DNA from: Bacteroidota bacterium
GTDB lineage: Bacteria > Bacteroidota > Bacteroidia > Bacteroidales > Bacteroidaceae
Direction: 5' to 3'
Assembly: GCA_023458215.1 (NCBI GenBank)
Contig: JAEXAJ010000139.1
Coordinates: forward strand, 1 to 13,884
DNA: 13,884 nucleotides
Made by a program: the position numbers and the translations under genes. Under the pieces are notes generated by a model. The model was not told the origin of the DNA. It ran no database searches and was given only the letters and a program-made list of their open reading frames with translations. This document shows positions 1 to 8,365 of this stretch, one piece after another (the first letter of the stretch is position 1; each line of letters starts with the position of its first letter).

Positions 1-921
1 AACACTGACAAAGAAGGCAAGAGCTCAGCTATCTTCTTCGGTCTGTCCGGTACAGGTAAGACAACTTTGTCTACTGACCCGAAACGTCTGTTGATCGGTG
101 ATGACGAACACGGATGGGATGACGAAGGCGTATTCAACTTCGAAGGTGGTTGCTATGCTAAGACCATCAACTTGGATAAAGAAAGCGAACCGGACATCTG
201 GAATGCTATCAAACGCGATGCACTGTTGGAAAACTGTACAGTTAACGCTGAAGGCGAAATCAACTTCGCTGACAAGTCAGTAACTGAAAACACTCGTGTA
301 TCTTATCCTATCTACCACATCGAAAACATCGTTAAGCCGGTGTCTAAAGGTCCTCACGCTCAACAAGTAATCTTCTTGTCAGCTGACGCATTCGGTGTAT
401 TGCCTCCGGTATCTATCTTGAACCCTGAGCAAACTCAATACTACTTCTTGTCCGGTTTCACTGCTAAGTTGGCTGGTACAGAACGTGGTATCACTGAACC
501 GACTCCTACATTCTCTGCTTGCTTCGGTGCTGCTTTCTTGTCATTGCACCCCACTAAGTACGGTGAAGAATTGGTTAAGAAGATGCAGAAGGTTGGTGCT
601 AAGGCATACTTGGTTAACACAGGTTGGAACGGTAGCGGCAAGCGTATCTCTATCAAAGATACTCGTGGTATCATCGACGCTATCCTTGACGGTTCTATCG
701 ACAAGGCTCCTACTAAGGTTATTCCTTTCTTCGATTTCGTTGTTCCTACTGCATTGCCGGGTGTTGATCCGAAGATCCTTGATCCTCGTGACACTTACGA
801 ATGTGCTTGTCAATGGGAAGAAAAAGCTAAAGACTTGGCTGGTCGTTTCATCAAGAACTTCGCTAAGTTTACCGGAAACGAAGCTGGTAAGGCTTTGGTT
901 GCTGCTGGTCCGAAATTGTAA
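1..921 (+). CDS. pckA: Phosphoenolpyruvate carboxykinase (ATP), 5'-truncated by window edge
   Basis: Reading frame 1 is open from the first base to the TAA at 919-921 and gives the last 306 residues; the family is about 535-540 residues, so roughly the first 230 lie outside. The enzyme interconverts oxaloacetate + ATP with PEP + CO2 + ADP in the cytoplasm; in Bacteroides it is usually thought to run in the carboxylating direction towards succinate (established knowledge). Visible motifs are the kinase-1a P-loop [11 protein letters not shown] at fragment residues 14-24 with its Lys20, and the kinase-2/metal motif LIGDDEHGW at residues 31-39 with the Asp-Asp pair. Further on come the conserved stretches [15 protein letters not shown] and [12 protein letters not shown]. 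Codons are strongly biased (GGT, GCT, AAG, TTC, TTG), as expected for a highly expressed central-metabolism gene. An apparent TTG start at position 67 falls inside the P-loop region and is not a real start. Identification is very secure. Confidence 0.98.
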   Translation, partial: NTDKEGKSSAIFFGLSGTGKTTLSTDPKRLLIGDDEHGWDDEGVFNFEGGCYAKTINLDKESEPDIWNAIKRDALLENCTVNAEGEINFADKSVTENTRVSYPIYHIENIVKPVSKGPHAQQVIFLSADAFGVLPPVSILNPEQTQYYFLSGFTAKLAGTERGITEPTPTFSACFGAAFLSLHPTKYGEELVKKMQKVGAKAYLVNTGWNGSGKRISIKDTRGIIDAILDGSIDKAPTKVIPFFDFVVPTALPGVDPKILDPRDTYECACQWEEKAKDLAGRFIKNFAKFTGNEAGKALVAAGPKL

Positions 922-957
922 TCAGAAAGAGCATAAAACCAGTTTATATATATGTAC

Positions 958-983
958 GGCGGCTTCCGATATCGGAAGCCGCC
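958..983 (+). terminator. Rho-independent terminator of pckA
   Basis: A perfect 26-base palindrome with 13-base arms (GGCGGCTTCCGAT / ATCGGAAGCCGCC) starts 36 bases after the pckA stop. It is followed by TTCTTCTTTGTTT. It would fold as a GC-rich stem of about 11 bp with a tetraloop. The T-rich tail is on the + side only, so it mainly serves pckA. It may also block read-through from the convergent phosphatase gene. Confidence 0.88.
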
Positions 984-1020
984 TTCTTCTTTGTTTATTC
1001 ATGCTTAGTCAAGCATATTC

Positions 1021-2199
1021 TCACAATTTACGCATCTTTCCTTTGTCTCCAACAACAAAACAGCCACGAGGCTCTATCAGCAACGCGCGGCCGCGCTTAT
1101 GTTTACGATTCTTTTCATTGTCCACGTTGACACCGATCACTTTTCCTTTGTAGAACTTGGTAATATCATCAAAAATGGTGTGCCCCACAATGATACGATC
1201 CACCTGATATCTATTTAAAAGCAATTGAAGCGTATCGGCAGACAGAGGATGATACTTCTCTTTGTCCCTGACCAAACCACGATACCAGATAGGCCCGTAA
1301 CTACCGTAAAGAAAATCAGTAAGCGGAGACAATGCCGAGCGTTTCTTCTTATCCATAAACAAAGCCTTGCTCATTGTTTCGTTCACGGTATTGATGTCGA
1401 GGTTGTGCTCATAGAAGTTTTTGCTCAATCCGGCATGGACATACAAATCTTTACCTATGACTTGCATCGTATTGCGAGTTGCCAGCCACCTTCCCAATTC
1501 CGTGTTCTCACTCCACAGATACGGATAGGACATCCCCAGCGTATCAGCCAATGCCTGATATTTTCCTTTGGAGTAACGCATATCGCCTGCCAGCACCATA
1601 GGCTCGTGATTGCCCAGCAAGAAGGACACTTTTCCACCGGCAGCAACCGCTTCGGCCTCCAATTTATAGAAGAACCAGAAAATCTGTGTCACATCCTTGC
1701 CACGGTCAAAGATATCCCCAATAACCATCAGCTGATTATTGCCAAAACTCCAATGCAAATCCCGGTCAATGACATGGTTTCCTTGCAGGAGGCTTACCAC
1801 ACAATCCATCTTACCGTGAGGGTCGGACATTACAAATACCTTGTCGGCCTGTTGCCATTGCCAACTTTGCCGTTTTGAAGGGTGTAGCTTTACCGTAAAA
1901 GGGTATCGCCCTTTATGATCTGATACACGAAAGGAGAAATCCTCCGGTAGCGTGGCATAGGTAGTATCAAGGAGGACGCCGCACTCGTTTACGGTGATGA
2001 CGCGCGCACCTCCTTCGGGTTGATAAAGAATATACGGACCGTCTGCGGTAAGTAATTCTTTTTTCTCTTCCTTTTTATTCTTCCCCTTCTCTCCCAAAGC
2101 AAGAGTTCCGGCCATTAGACCGGAACTGATGCATGTTAGTAGAGTAAATAAAACAAGAGAATATCGGAAACGAAGATTCTTTTGTATCATAGTTATCAT
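1021..2199 (-). CDS. Exported PPP-family metallophosphatase (Shewanella-like/calcineurin-like phosphoesterase)
   Basis: A 392-residue protein starting at ATG 2199 (MITMIQ); an in-frame ATG at 2190 is an equally possible start. Residues about 8-30 form a signal peptide, probably cut near Leu-Met-Ala30. All five metal-binding signatures of the PPP/calcineurin-like family are present in order: SDPHG (Asp126, His128), GDIFDRG (161-167), GNHE (196-199), VHAG (254-257) and GHT (339-341). GPIWYRGL near residues 302-309 resembles the bacterial Shewanella-like phosphatase branch. It should therefore be a two-metal phosphomonoesterase acting outside the cytoplasm; its substrate (phosphoprotein or small phospho-compound) is unknown. 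It begins 3 bases after the SusD-like stop codon with no terminator between, so it is very likely translated from the same mRNA. An N-terminal region of about 90 residues, including a Lys/Glu-rich linker at 38-49, precedes the catalytic domain and is not recognised. A lipoprotein signal (LLTC, Cys23) is less likely because Thr precedes the Cys. Confidence 0.88.
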   Translation of the reverse strand: MITMIQKNLRFRYSLVLFTLLTCISSGLMAGTLALGEKGKNKKEEKKELLTADGPYILYQPEGGARVITVNECGVLLDTTYATLPEDFSFRVSDHKGRYPFTVKLHPSKRQSWQWQQADKVFVMSDPHGKMDCVVSLLQGNHVIDRDLHWSFGNNQLMVIGDIFDRGKDVTQIFWFFYKLEAEAVAAGGKVSFLLGNHEPMVLAGDMRYSKGKYQALADTLGMSYPYLWSENTELGRWLATRNTMQVIGKDLYVHAGLSKNFYEHNLDINTVNETMSKALFMDKKKRSALSPLTDFLYGSYGPIWYRGLVRDKEKYHPLSADTLQLLLNRYQVDRIIVGHTIFDDITKFYKGKVIGVNVDNEKNRKHKRGRALLIEPRGCFVVGDKGKMRKL

Positions 2200-2202
2200 T
2201 TA

Positions 2203-3657
2203 TTAATCGCCATATCCGGGATTCTGCACCATATTGGGATTCGTATTCATTTCGAACCTAGGAATAGCAAGTACTATTTTGTAGTAGTTCCAGTCGGCTT
2301 CCATCACCGGAGAATCGTGCGCAGTCTTAGCAATGTCATCATCCGTTACGTCGAGGCGCTTCATAGTCATACCGTTTCTCATCAAATCGAACATGCGATG
2401 TCCTTCGGCTACCAGTTCCTTGCGGCGTTCATTCAATACGTCTTCTACGGTAAGTGTTTTCCCGACAACGGTCTTCTCAGGATTGGCACGTCTCACGATT
2501 GCATCGAGATAATCTACGGCAGCATCGTTATTATTTACCTTCACGGCTGCTTCGGCAGCATTCAGATACACCTCGGACAAACGGATAATAGGGATATTGG
2601 CATCCATAATGTTTTCGCCTTCCTGTGGCTGATACTTGAAGACATAAGCATAGTCTTTCTTCTCTATTTTCAGCAGCTTGAGACGCACGTCGTTCTTATC
2701 GGCTTTCAGGAGTTTATAGAAAGATGCCGTGAGACACATGTCGTCATAACCACTATAGGAGTTCAGGTATCCCATACTTTCCTTACCCGGACTGTCTGTG
2801 GTCAGATTGACAATTTCGAACAGCACTTCTCCGGGATTCAATTTACTCGCATCGTTGCTCCATGCCGTAGCATATTCGTCATTCTTCCAAAGAGCATATT
2901 TCGCTTTTTCGGCACCGGCAATGGCATCTTCCGCCGCAGTCAAGGCCTTCGCATTCTCGCCCTTGTACAGATAAACACGGCTCAGCAATCCTAATGCCGC
3001 CCAGCGGTTTACTTTACCCTTAGTAAATTTAGTACCCAACAATGGAATAGCAGTCGTGAAATCAGAAATGATTTCTGTATAGCACTCGGCAACCGTATTG
3101 CGCTTGGGCTTGCTATCGATAGTAGACAAATCTTTCACGATGGGCACACCCAACGAAGCACCGTTATCTTTCAGATAAGGATAGCCAAAGAAACGGGTCA
3201 GATCGAATAATGCCAGTCCGCGGAGGGCCAATGCCTGTCCCTTCAAGTCGTCGCGATAGCCGTCCTCATCTTCATCTTCCTCAGCAGGCAGTTTGTCGAT
3301 ATTCATCAAGATGAGATTGCAGTTCTGAATAATGGAGTAGAGATAAGACCAGTGCGTGCTGGGAGCGTTATCCTTGTTGTATGTGAAACGATAGTAATCT
3401 CCCGTACGCTTGGTAGCACCTACCGCCTGCATGTCGTCACCTGTCACGTCTCCATAGTACATCAAGCGTCCTGAATAAGCATTCGTATTCTGCATGGTGC
3501 TATAAATGCCGTTCAATGTAAATTCGATATCGGACAACTGGTTGATACTTGTTTCGGTATCAACAGAAGTCGAAGGATCCAAATCCAACCAGTCGTTGCC
3601 ACAAGAAGAAATGGCCAACAACATAGAACTGATAACCAAATATTTCAATATTCTCAT
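2203..3657 (-). CDS. SusD/RagB-family nutrient-binding outer-membrane lipoprotein
   Basis: Start chosen at ATG 3657 (MRILKYLVIS); the frame can be extended to a TTG at 3666, but the ATG puts the signal peptide at the very N terminus. The product is 484 residues, a little short for the family. The lipobox AISSC puts the lipidated Cys at 19, followed by the usual WLDLDP segment. Other family hallmarks are GQALALRGLALFDLTRFFG (TPR helix region, about residues 140-158), RLSEVYLNAAEA (about 359-370) and ERRKELVAEGHRMFDLMRNG (about 410-429). SusD-like proteins sit on the cell surface as a lid on the SusC transporter and capture the ligand. The start is 19 bases after the stop of the SusC-like gene, the standard pairing. 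An acidic DxDxDG-type insertion lies at residues 128-137 (see findings). The ligand cannot be told from sequence. Confidence 0.96.
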   Translation of the reverse strand: MRILKYLVISSMLLAISSCGNDWLDLDPSTSVDTETSINQLSDIEFTLNGIYSTMQNTNAYSGRLMYYGDVTGDDMQAVGATKRTGDYYRFTYNKDNAPSTHWSYLYSIIQNCNLILMNIDKLPAEEDEDEDGYRDDLKGQALALRGLALFDLTRFFGYPYLKDNGASLGVPIVKDLSTIDSKPKRNTVAECYTEIISDFTTAIPLLGTKFTKGKVNRWAALGLLSRVYLYKGENAKALTAAEDAIAGAEKAKYALWKNDEYATAWSNDASKLNPGEVLFEIVNLTTDSPGKESMGYLNSYSGYDDMCLTASFYKLLKADKNDVRLKLLKIEKKDYAYVFKYQPQEGENIMDANIPIIRLSEVYLNAAEAAVKVNNNDAAVDYLDAIVRRANPEKTVVGKTLTVEDVLNERRKELVAEGHRMFDLMRNGMTMKRLDVTDDDIAKTAHDSPVMEADWNYYKIVLAIPRFEMNTNPNMVQNPGYGD

Positions 3658-3676
3658 AGTGTTCAATTTTAAATAG

Positions 3677-6600
3677 TTAGAAATTAACGTTTATGCCAAA
3701 TGTCACAGTCTTCAGAGGAGGAGTTCCCCAAATAGCCGTACCACCTACCACTGCTTCGGGATCATAATAGTCATAAGCTGCCCATGTCCAAAGATTGTCT
3801 GCCGATGTGAACAAACGTGCATTGCTGATGCCCACTTTGGAAACCCACTGCTTGGGTAGGGTGAAACCGAATGTCATTGATTTAAGACGGACGAAATCGG
3901 AGCTATGCAGACGACGGGTATTAGTGACGTCGTACATAGGTTCGTCGGGAGAAGAGATGAATATCTCGTATCTGGAAATATCGCCCGGCTTCTTCCAATT
4001 GTCCTTGTAATAAGTAGGAATATTCGCTTTCAGGTCGTCACCGCCATGCTCGGTCTTCTGTGCCCAGTTGTCGTAAGAATAACCGCCAAACTGGAAGGTG
4101 AACAGGAAGTTCAGGTCGAACCACTTGTAACGAAGTGAATTGGAGAAACCTCCGCTCAGATTAGGATCGGCTGTCTTATCTATCACAATCGCTTTGGCCT
4201 CTTTCACTTTCTCAGTAATTTCCTTGCTGTAATTGCCGTTCTCGTCCAACGTATTCTTGTAGAATTGCGGATTACCTGTTTCAGGGTTGATTCCTGCGAA
4301 TTCAATCATGTAGAATGTACGATAAGCCTCACCCACCTTACGAATTTGAGAACCGGCGGATATCTCGGTTTGTATACCATCCAAGGTAACAATCTTGTTT
4401 CTGTTGTGAGACAAGTTCAAAGTAGAATTCCAAGTAAAGTTCTTGGTTTGAATATTGGTGGAGTTTATCTCCACTTCAACACCGCGATTCTCCACTTCGC
4501 CGATATTCATCAGATAGCTGTTGAAACCGGTGGTCATTGAGATAGGACGGTCCATAAGCAGATTCTTGGTAGTACGGGTGTAGTATTCAAGCGTCACATT
4601 AATGCGGTTCCACAATCCGAAGTCCAGACCTAGGTTCAGGTTATAGTTGGTTTCCCACTCCAAGTCATTGTTTTTCAACTGAGACTGAATGATACCCGGT
4701 TGCTCCAGATAACCGTTAGTCAAGCTGCTTAATCCTCTGTAACCAAAGTAATCGGAAGGAAGTGTTCCGTTCACACCGTAAGAAGCACGAAGCTTCAAAT
4801 CCGTCAACCAGTTTTTGTAAGACTGCATAAATTGCTCTTCAATGATGCGCCATGCACCTGATACAGACCAAAAGCTACCCCAGCGGTTATCTCTGTGAAG
4901 GCGTGAGCTGCCGTCCATACGATAGCTGGCACCCAGATAATATTTGTTCTTGTAGTCATAGTTCAGACGAGTCAGATAAGACACCATGCGCGTTTTTTGG
5001 TCATAACCGCCTACGCTTTCCGTCTTCATACCGTTGCTGATATCGTTCTTATCATGAGTGGCGAAGTTGGTAGCATAGCCGGACAGATAGTCGCGATATT
5101 GCTCATCAATCTCATAACCAGCCAAAGCATCCAAGTGATGATCGGTTGCAATGGAGAATTTGTAATTCAACTGGTTAGCCCATACCATCTTCTTGAATTC
5201 ATAGAACTTCTTGGACATACCACCGTTGATGTCGTCTCCATTGGAAGTACGGGGGTCTGACCACTCTTTTCCTTTCGTATTGGTGTAGTCATAGCTAAGA
5301 GTAGACTTGAACTTCAAATCCTTGATGAACTCATATTCACCATAAACGGTATTGAAAGCACGTGTCACATATTCGCGTTGATAATCGTATGTAGCCGACA
5401 AAAGCGGATTACGGTCGCTGTTACGTATAAAAGAGCGGTTCCAGCTTCCATCTTCATTATACACCGGATCCGACGGTACAACCGCACTGCGCGATGAGTA
5501 GAAAGGAGACGTATAAGAAGTTCCTTCTCCGTAAACATCCTGATTGACTGTTGCAAACAATATATTTGCACCCAGCTTAAGCCTGTCGGTAGCCTGGTAA
5601 TCAACATTCAGGCGGCCGCTGATACGTTCAAGCCCGGAATTGATAGCAATACCTTCCTGATTAAGGTAAGACAGAGACGAATAATATTTGAAACGGTCGG
5701 TTCCCCCCGAAATAGATGCTTCGTAAGACTGGTGGTTTCCTTTCTGGAACATGACATCATCCCAGTCTACATATCCGCACCAAGGTACCGGCGCATATTT
5801 GTCGATATTCTTGTCGGCATAGGCGATAGCAGCTTCTTCGGTCTTTCCATCTCTCAGATATCTGTTCTTCAAACCATTATAGATGTATTCGCGACGATCT
5901 TCGCCATTCATAACCGGACGATAATCCATTGCGAAGTCGGAGCTACCCCAATCGGCACGCAGTGTAACGGTCGGTTTTCCAACTTTACCTTTCTTAGTAG
6001 TAATCAAGATCACACCATTGGCGGCACGCGAACCGTAAAGTGAAGCGGCAGCGGCATCTTTGATGATAGAAATATTCTCGATGTCCGAGGTATTGATGGT
6101 AGACATGATATCAAGGTTACCATCCGAGCTCAACGAGTTGATAGAACCCGAACGGACAGGTACTCCGTCAATCACATACAGCGGTGAGTTACTGGCATTG
6201 AACGAACCCATACCGCGTATATTAATAGAAGCAGTAGACCCCGGCTGGCCTGAACCTGCACTAAATTGTACGCCGGTAGCATTTCCTTGCAGCAAGTTTT
6301 GGAAAGATACGGCAGGTATGTCCTGCATCTTCTCGGCCTTCACACTGGCGGCAGAACCCGCATAAGCCGATTTCTTGAAAGTACCGTATCCGGTTATTAC
6401 CACTTCATCCATCAGGTTGCTATCAGGTACCAAATTCACTTTCACAGCTTTCCCGGCAGTAGCTTTCACTTCCTGGCGGATATACCCCACGAACGAAACC
6501 AGCAGCGTAACCGAAGCATTGCCGGTACTGATATTGAAATGCCCATCCAAATCGGTGGTAGCACCGTCTGTCGTACCTTTCACCAGTACATTAGCACCGA

Positions 6601-7033
6601 TAATGGGGTCTCCGTTCTCATCGAGTACCGTACCCGTAATTACACTTTTCTGTTGTACTGCTGCCACTTCATTCACTTCGTTGGCAGGCTGAATGGCGAT
6701 CACACCATCTTTCACCAGGTAAGTCAGTCCGCTATTTTTCAGGCATTCATCCAATACGGCTGCAATCTTCTCTTTCTTTACATTCAGACTGTGAATCTTT
6801 ACGTTCTTCACAACATTGGTGCTGTAGACAAATGTAAAGTCTGTCTGGCGACGGATTTCCCAAAGCACATCGTTCAATGTTACATTTTTAAGGTTCACCG
6901 TAACTGTGGCTTGTGCAAAAGCATTATTAGCCGCTTGTACAAAGCCAATCATCATGAAGCTGAAAAACAGGAATGTAATCCACAAACGTTTACTACCTTC
7001 CCAACTCTTGGTGTAGTTCTGTTTCTTCGTCAT
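3677..7033 (-). CDS. SusC/RagA-family TonB-dependent outer-membrane transporter with STN signalling domain
   Basis: A 1118-residue protein from ATG 7033. Visible parts in order are a signal peptide ending near FVQAANNAFA (about residue 40) and an STN (secretin/TonB short N-terminal) domain at about 45-115. A carboxypeptidase-regulatory-like domain follows at about 130-200 (ITGTVLDENGDPIIGANVLVKG). Next is a TonB-box-like segment, DEVVITGYG, at 209-217. The plug runs to about 345 (NIRGMGS, LYVIDGVPV, DAAAASLYGSRAANGVILITTKKG), then a long beta-barrel ending TFGINVNF with the terminal Phe expected for outer-membrane insertion. It imports a ligand using TonB energy. The STN domain is the part known in this family to contact a FecR-type anti-sigma factor, and exactly such a gene lies 19 bases upstream, so it probably senses as well as transports. 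The gene is intact, without frameshift. No substrate can be assigned. Confidence 0.97.
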   Translation of the reverse strand: MTKKQNYTKSWEGSKRLWITFLFFSFMMIGFVQAANNAFAQATVTVNLKNVTLNDVLWEIRRQTDFTFVYSTNVVKNVKIHSLNVKKEKIAAVLDECLKNSGLTYLVKDGVIAIQPANEVNEVAAVQQKSVITGTVLDENGDPIIGANVLVKGTTDGATTDLDGHFNISTGNASVTLLVSFVGYIRQEVKATAGKAVKVNLVPDSNLMDEVVITGYGTFKKSAYAGSAASVKAEKMQDIPAVSFQNLLQGNATGVQFSAGSGQPGSTASINIRGMGSFNASNSPLYVIDGVPVRSGSINSLSSDGNLDIMSTINTSDIENISIIKDAAAASLYGSRAANGVILITTKKGKVGKPTVTLRADWGSSDFAMDYRPVMNGEDRREYIYNGLKNRYLRDGKTEEAAIAYADKNIDKYAPVPWCGYVDWDDVMFQKGNHQSYEASISGGTDRFKYYSSLSYLNQEGIAINSGLERISGRLNVDYQATDRLKLGANILFATVNQDVYGEGTSYTSPFYSSRSAVVPSDPVYNEDGSWNRSFIRNSDRNPLLSATYDYQREYVTRAFNTVYGEYEFIKDLKFKSTLSYDYTNTKGKEWSDPRTSNGDDINGGMSKKFYEFKKMVWANQLNYKFSIATDHHLDALAGYEIDEQYRDYLSGYATNFATHDKNDISNGMKTESVGGYDQKTRMVSYLTRLNYDYKNKYYLGASYRMDGSSRLHRDNRWGSFWSVSGAWRIIEEQFMQSYKNWLTDLKLRASYGVNGTLPSDYFGYRGLSSLTNGYLEQPGIIQSQLKNNDLEWETNYNLNLGLDFGLWNRINVTLEYYTRTTKNLLMDRPISMTTGFNSYLMNIGEVENRGVEVEINSTNIQTKNFTWNSTLNLSHNRNKIVTLDGIQTEISAGSQIRKVGEAYRTFYMIEFAGINPETGNPQFYKNTLDENGNYSKEITEKVKEAKAIVIDKTADPNLSGGFSNSLRYKWFDLNFLFTFQFGGYSYDNWAQKTEHGGDDLKANIPTYYKDNWKKPGDISRYEIFISSPDEPMYDVTNTRRLHSSDFVRLKSMTFGFTLPKQWVSKVGISNARLFTSADNLWTWAAYDYYDPEAVVGGTAIWGTPPLKTVTFGINVNF

Positions 7034-7052
7034 ACTCAGTTGTTGTTAATAG

Positions 7053-8225
7053 TTATTGAAAAGTTATTGTTTTATGATTTATGCTTATCTTCACATCTTT
7101 AGTGGCTTCGAGCAGTTCGACAAACGGAGTGATTTCTCCGTACCTGTCTACATTACAGCCGAACCGCTTGTTTTTCACTTCTTCGTCGGCATACTTCACA
7201 TCAATGTCGTACCAGCGCGACAGGGTTTTCATGATGTCCTCCAAGCGTTGATCTTTGAAGTAGATTTTACCCTTCACCCAAGAGGTATAGAATGCCACAT
7301 CGACTGTACGTACTTCTATGTTTCCGCTTTCCGGACTTAGAATTGCCTGTTGCGAGGGTTTCAGGATAAGACTTTCCCCTCTATCGGAATTAATCTTCAC
7401 CGAACCGCTAACCAACGTTGTTTGATACTCCTCGCCGGGATAAGCCAATATATTGAAGATGGTACCTAACACTTCTATTTTCATACCATTCGTATGAACG
7501 ACAAACGGTTCTCCGTTTTTGGCTACTTCAAAATAGGCTTCACCGGTCAGCTCCACCTCACGGCTACCTGTGCCGAATACAACGGGAAAGCGCAGGCTAC
7601 TCAGGGAGTTCAGACGCACTTTAGTCCCGTCATTCAACACAAGGGCATATTCTCCGCCACAGGGAATTTCTACCTTATTATATATAGGAGCACTTTGCAT
7701 AGCTTGTTTTTGAGCTAAGCGATAGTTTAATGTAGTAGAGTCAACCTGTATCCGGGTGTCCGATAGTACCTGCTTTTTATCAGTAGAATTTTTATCCAGG
7801 TAAAGGGTTTCCCCATTATCCAATGTCAAGATGGCCTTTGCCTCACCCGGCAATATATGTGTGGCAATCAGCAGATGATTGTCATTCTGCTGTTGATTGG
7901 CAGGAGTATGATTGAGGGAGAGAGTCACTATTAGCACCGGTAGCAGGATGATCGCGGCATATCGCATGATATGCAAGTAAAAAGCACGACGTTTCTTTCC
8001 ATTTATGCGTTTCTCTATTTCGCTCCATCCGGTAGCCGGATCAAAGTCTTGCCGTCTCGCAGCATGCCGTTTGTAGTTTTCTTCACTACAAACCTTCTGA
8101 AAGAGTGCTTCGTTTGTTTCACTCTCTTCTCGCCAAGCATCCAATGTTGTGCGTTCTTCTGGAGTTATTTCTCCCGACAAGAATGCGGCAATAAGACGAG
8201 CAATAGCAAAATCATGCTTTATCAT
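7053..8225 (-). CDS. FecR-family anti-sigma factor
   Basis: A 390-residue protein from ATG 8225. The first about 80 residues form the cytoplasmic sigma-binding domain (DUF4880-like: IARLIAAFLSGEITPEER and the WSEIEKRI segment). A single membrane helix follows at about 87-104 (MRYAAIILLPVLIVTLSL). The FecR domain spans about 183-278 (GGEYALVLNDGTKVRLNSLSSLRFP, ELTGEAYFEVAKNGEPFVVHT, VLGTIFNILAY). The C-terminal DUF4974-type domain runs from about 320 to the end (DIMKTLSRWYDIDVKYAD). In this family the periplasmic part meets the STN domain of the partner transporter, and the cytoplasmic part holds the ECF sigma factor until signal arrives. It follows the sigma gene by 140 bases and precedes the SusC-like gene by 19. 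The motif usually written PRGGEY or PxGGEY reads PCGGEY here, with Cys189; its significance is unknown. A candidate ECF promoter lies 46-72 bases upstream. Confidence 0.95.
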   Translation of the reverse strand: MIKHDFAIARLIAAFLSGEITPEERTTLDAWREESETNEALFQKVCSEENYKRHAARRQDFDPATGWSEIEKRINGKKRRAFYLHIMRYAAIILLPVLIVTLSLNHTPANQQQNDNHLLIATHILPGEAKAILTLDNGETLYLDKNSTDKKQVLSDTRIQVDSTTLNYRLAQKQAMQSAPIYNKVEIPCGGEYALVLNDGTKVRLNSLSSLRFPVVFGTGSREVELTGEAYFEVAKNGEPFVVHTNGMKIEVLGTIFNILAYPGEEYQTTLVSGSVKINSDRGESLILKPSQQAILSPESGNIEVRTVDVAFYTSWVKGKIYFKDQRLEDIMKTLSRWYDIDVKYADEEVKNKRFGCNVDRYGEITPFVELLEATKDVKISINHKTITFQ

Positions 8226-8270
8226 ATTTCAACCTGTTTTAATTAATCTTTAATAATAATACAGCTTAAT

Positions 8271-8297
8271 ATAGAATATGGGTGAACGACTAAACAC
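8271..8297 (-). promoter_or_regulatory. Candidate ECF-type promoter upstream of the anti-sigma / SusCD operon
   Basis: On the minus strand, GTGTT (8297-8293) is followed 17 bases later by TCTAT (8275-8271), which ends a longer ATATTCTAT block (8279-8271). The same GTGTT and ATATTCTAT blocks, with spacing one base different, occur upstream of the sigma gene. A spacing of 16-17 bases between the blocks suits ECF -35/-10 elements. The predicted start would leave a leader of about 39 bases before ATG 8225. No TAnnTTTG housekeeping element was found in this 140-base gap. The assignment rests on pattern and position only. Confidence 0.45.
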
Positions 8298-8365
8298 TTT
8301 TTTTGAAATAAATGTGTAGTAGTTTAAATAAAGGTGATTAGAGCAAGTGATTAAGCAGACGGATT

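Noticed and set aside
485..1153. 222-codon open frame on the + strand overlapping pckA and the terminator
   Set aside because: It runs out of frame through pckA, across a strong terminator, and into the antisense of the phosphatase gene; its low-complexity Leu/Ser-rich product reflects pckA codon bias.
2182..2994. Long open frame on the + strand opposite the SusD-like gene
   Set aside because: It lies wholly antisense to a gene with clear family motifs, has no recognisable domain, and its composition is what the reverse of a coding strand gives.
3658..3666. Upstream TTG start for the SusD-like protein
   Set aside because: The ATG at 3657 gives a normal lipoprotein signal peptide directly; the TTG adds only three residues and Bacteroides rarely needs it.
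6266..7102. 278-codon open frame on the + strand opposite the SusC-like gene
   Set aside because: It is antisense to the conserved STN and plug region of the transporter, and no protein features of its own are visible.
8285..8335. Imperfect inverted repeat between the sigma and anti-sigma genes (CTAAACAC ... GTGTAGTAGTTTA)
   Set aside because: Pairing is broken beyond GTGT and the stem would be weak and AT-rich. It is not convincing as a terminator or operator, although part of it overlaps the promoter-like GTGTT block.
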